A stretch of DNA of 64,000 nt from NCBI RefSeq assembly GCF_001654865.1, contig NZ_LXEO01000049.1:1-64000 (forward strand), in the 5' to 3' direction. The notes under the pieces were generated by a model. The model was given only the letters and a program-made list of their open reading frames with translations, had not been told where the DNA came from and ran no database searches. Below are positions 62,506-64,000 of the stretch, piece after piece. A program made the position numbers and the translations under genes. The DNA comes from Buttiauxella noackiae ATCC 51607. GTDB taxonomy: Bacteria; Pseudomonadota; Gammaproteobacteria; Enterobacterales; Enterobacteriaceae. The number at the start of each line of letters is the position of its first letter. Positions within the stretch are counted from its first letter, which is position 1.

Positions 62506-64000
62506 CTATCTCTTCTTCCGCCGCTTATCTAAATCCTTCAGCAACTTATTTACAGTTTCGTCAGCGAACATTGCCTCAAGCGATGTCGACAACTTGCGTC
62601 TCCAGTTTTTGTATTGGTAGCTGGTCCCTGGAATATTCACCGGCTCCGCCATACCTAACCAATCTTCCGGTTGCAGACCCAATAACGCACTGTTGCTGTC
62701 GGCGATGTAACGCTGCATTCCGCGATTAAGCGTTGAGGTCATCGCCATCAGCGAGGCTTTGTGCCCTGCGCGTTTCGGCAAACAACCATATTCGTGCAGG
62801 CTATCGAGCAGACCTTGTTTCGCGCGTTCACGATCCTGATACAACTCAGTCAGCATCTCTTCATCAGGGTAAAGCCCGAGCGTTTTACCCAGCGTCAAAT
62901 CACCGCTTTCCCAGTAACCGCGCAGCGTCGGTAAATCGTGGGTGGTTGCTACCGCCATGGACTGCTTCGGCCACGCAAGGGGGGCGCGAAACTGTTTTTC
63001 GCTGTCGTGCTCGAAATAGAGCACTTTGTACGAGTAAACTCCGCTATCACGCAGCTTGCCGACGATCTCAACCGGCACAGTCCCGAGATCTTCACCGATC
63101 ACCATGCAGTTATGGCGCTTACTTTCCAGCGCCAGGATCGACAGCAGATCGTCGACCGGGTAATGCACATACGCACCTTTATCTGCGGTTTCGCCATACG
63201 GAATCCACCACAAACGCAGCATCGACATCACGTGGTCAATACGCAATGCGCCACAGCTGGTCATATTGGAGCGCAACAGTTCGATAAACGGCTGATAGGC
63301 GCGCGCAGTAATCACATGCGGGTCCATCGGCGGCAAACCCCAGTTCTGGCCTAGCGGGCCAAGAATATCCGGCGGTGCTCCAACCGAGGCTTTCAGGCAG
63401 TAAAGCTCGCGGTCACACCAGGTTTCTGAGCCGCCTTCGGCAACACCTACCGCCAGGTCGCGATACAAGCCAATTGGCATTTTAAAGCCCTGGCTGGTTT
63501 GCCAGCATGCATCAAACTGAGCGTAGGCGAGGTATTGCAGCCACAGATAGAAATTCACTTCGTCACTGTGTTCAGTGCAGAACGCTTTTACTTCAGGATT
63601 GTGCGCGTCGCGGAAACCTTCTGGCCATACCGGCCAGCCCCAACGCATTTCATCCTCTTTGACCTGATAAGCGTGCAGCGCATCGAAAGCTGCTTGGTAG
63701 TAGAGGCTATCGCCACCTTCCTGGACAAATTTCTGGAATGCGACAACCTGTTCGTCACGCGCAGTACGCCGCGAAAACTGCTTCCACGCCATACGCAAAG
63801 CAGCCATCTTCAGCACGGTAACGGTGGAGTAATCTACCCACTGTGCATCACGAACTTCTTTCAGCATTTGCTGCGTGACCGGCATTTTCCACCAGTCTTG
63901 CGCTTCATCACTGAGCAAGAAATCATCAACCGCGTTCACGTCGATGTAAATCACGTTCAACCAACGACGAGACGACGGGCTGTATGGGCTGGCGCTTTCA
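62506..64000 (-). CDS. malQ: 4-alpha-glucanotransferase (amylomaltase), partial
   Basis: MalQ transfers maltosyl or dextrinyl units between maltodextrins in maltose metabolism. Only the C-terminal ~497 residues are inside the window; the frame is open through position 64000, and the apparent start at 63960 (TTG) is internal. SPYSPSSRRWLNVIYIDV, near the left of the visible part, is the GH77 signature. DILGPLGQNWGLPPMDP, LRIDHVMSML (nucleophile Asp) and MVIGEDLGTVP (acid/base Glu) are present. In E. coli malP lies upstream and gntT downstream; gntT is missing here. Confidence 0.97.
   Translation of the reverse strand, partial: ESASPYSPSSRRWLNVIYIDVNAVDDFLLSDEAQDWWKMPVTQQMLKEVRDAQWVDYSTVTVLKMAALRMAWKQFSRRTARDEQVVAFQKFVQEGGDSLYYQAAFDALHAYQVKEDEMRWGWPVWPEGFRDAHNPEVKAFCTEHSDEVNFYLWLQYLAYAQFDACWQTSQGFKMPIGLYRDLAVGVAEGGSETWCDRELYCLKASVGAPPDILGPLGQNWGLPPMDPHVITARAYQPFIELLRSNMTSCGALRIDHVMSMLRLWWIPYGETADKGAYVHYPVDDLLSILALESKRHNCMVIGEDLGTVPVEIVGKLRDSGVYSYKVLYFEHDSEKQFRAPLAWPKQSMAVATTHDLPTLRGYWESGDLTLGKTLGLYPDEEMLTELYQDRERAKQGLLDSLHEYGCLPKRAGHKASLMAMTSTLNRGMQRYIADSNSALLGLQPEDWLGMAEPVNIPGTSYQYKNWRRKLSTSLEAMFADETVNKLLKDLDKRRKKR

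Noticed and set aside
63958-63960. Apparent start of malQ at 63960
   Set aside because: It is a TTG inside the gene; the frame stays open and conserved (SPYSPSSRRW) to the window edge.

Overview
The window is an ordinary chromosomal stretch of a member of the Enterobacteriaceae. Gene order from rpsL/fusA through crp, nirBDC-cysG, aroKB-damX-dam, ompR-envZ and feoABC to malQ is that of the Escherichia coli str-to-mal region, and most proteins look close to full-length E. coli homologues (CRP appears to differ at only about two residues, recalled from memory). The genus cannot be fixed from the sequence alone; it is not E. coli itself, because several accessory genes differ. No phage, integrase, transposase, CRISPR array, tRNA or rRNA gene was seen.

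Layout. 1-3344: the str operon (rpsL-rpsG-fusA, minus strand) with its promoter. 3345-9868: tusBCD (tRNA 2-thiolation), yheO, fkpA and slyD (peptidyl-prolyl isomerases), slyX, yheV and the kefGB K+ efflux system. 9991-16533: yheS (ABC-F), then two accessory genes, an omptin outer-membrane protease and a LysE-type exporter, set between yheS and yheT; then yheT, yheU, prkB and yhfA. 16849-25744: crp, yhfK, argD, pabA, a fic gene whose N-terminus is the YhfG antitoxin, ppiA, tsgA and a lone codA. 25972-31209: the nirBDC-cysG nitrite reductase operon, with textbook FNR and NarL/NarP sites. 31424-38077: yhfL and the trpS-gph-rpe-dam-damX-aroB-aroK cluster. 38397-41785: hofMNOPQ, DNA-uptake/pilus-assembly homologues. 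41905-54381: mrcA, nudE, igaA, yrfG-hslR-hslO, pckA, envZ-ompR and greB. 54502-64000: tex (yhgF), feoABC, bioH, gntX, nfuA and the C-terminal part of malQ, which runs off the window.

Functional themes. Anaerobic and nitrogen metabolism (nirBDC with CysG making the siroheme cofactor), iron acquisition (feo), Fe-S repair (nfuA), envelope homeostasis (fkpA with a sigma-E-like promoter, ppiA with a CpxR-like box, ompR-envZ, igaA, mrcA, damX) and global carbon control (crp, with CRP sites before pckA and between ppiA and tsgA).

The most unusual item is the single reading frame at 21663-22265. Its first ~30 residues match the small antitoxin YhfG and the remainder is Fic, so a normally separate antitoxin/toxin pair looks fused, with the inhibitory motif altered. 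Next are the omptin/LysE insertion, with three spaced inverted repeats in front of omptin; a family of short palindromic intergenic repeats whose arms co-vary; a composite palindrome between nirD and nirC; and an ERIC element that ends one base before the yhfK start codon. Comparisons with E. coli proteins are from memory and were not computed.
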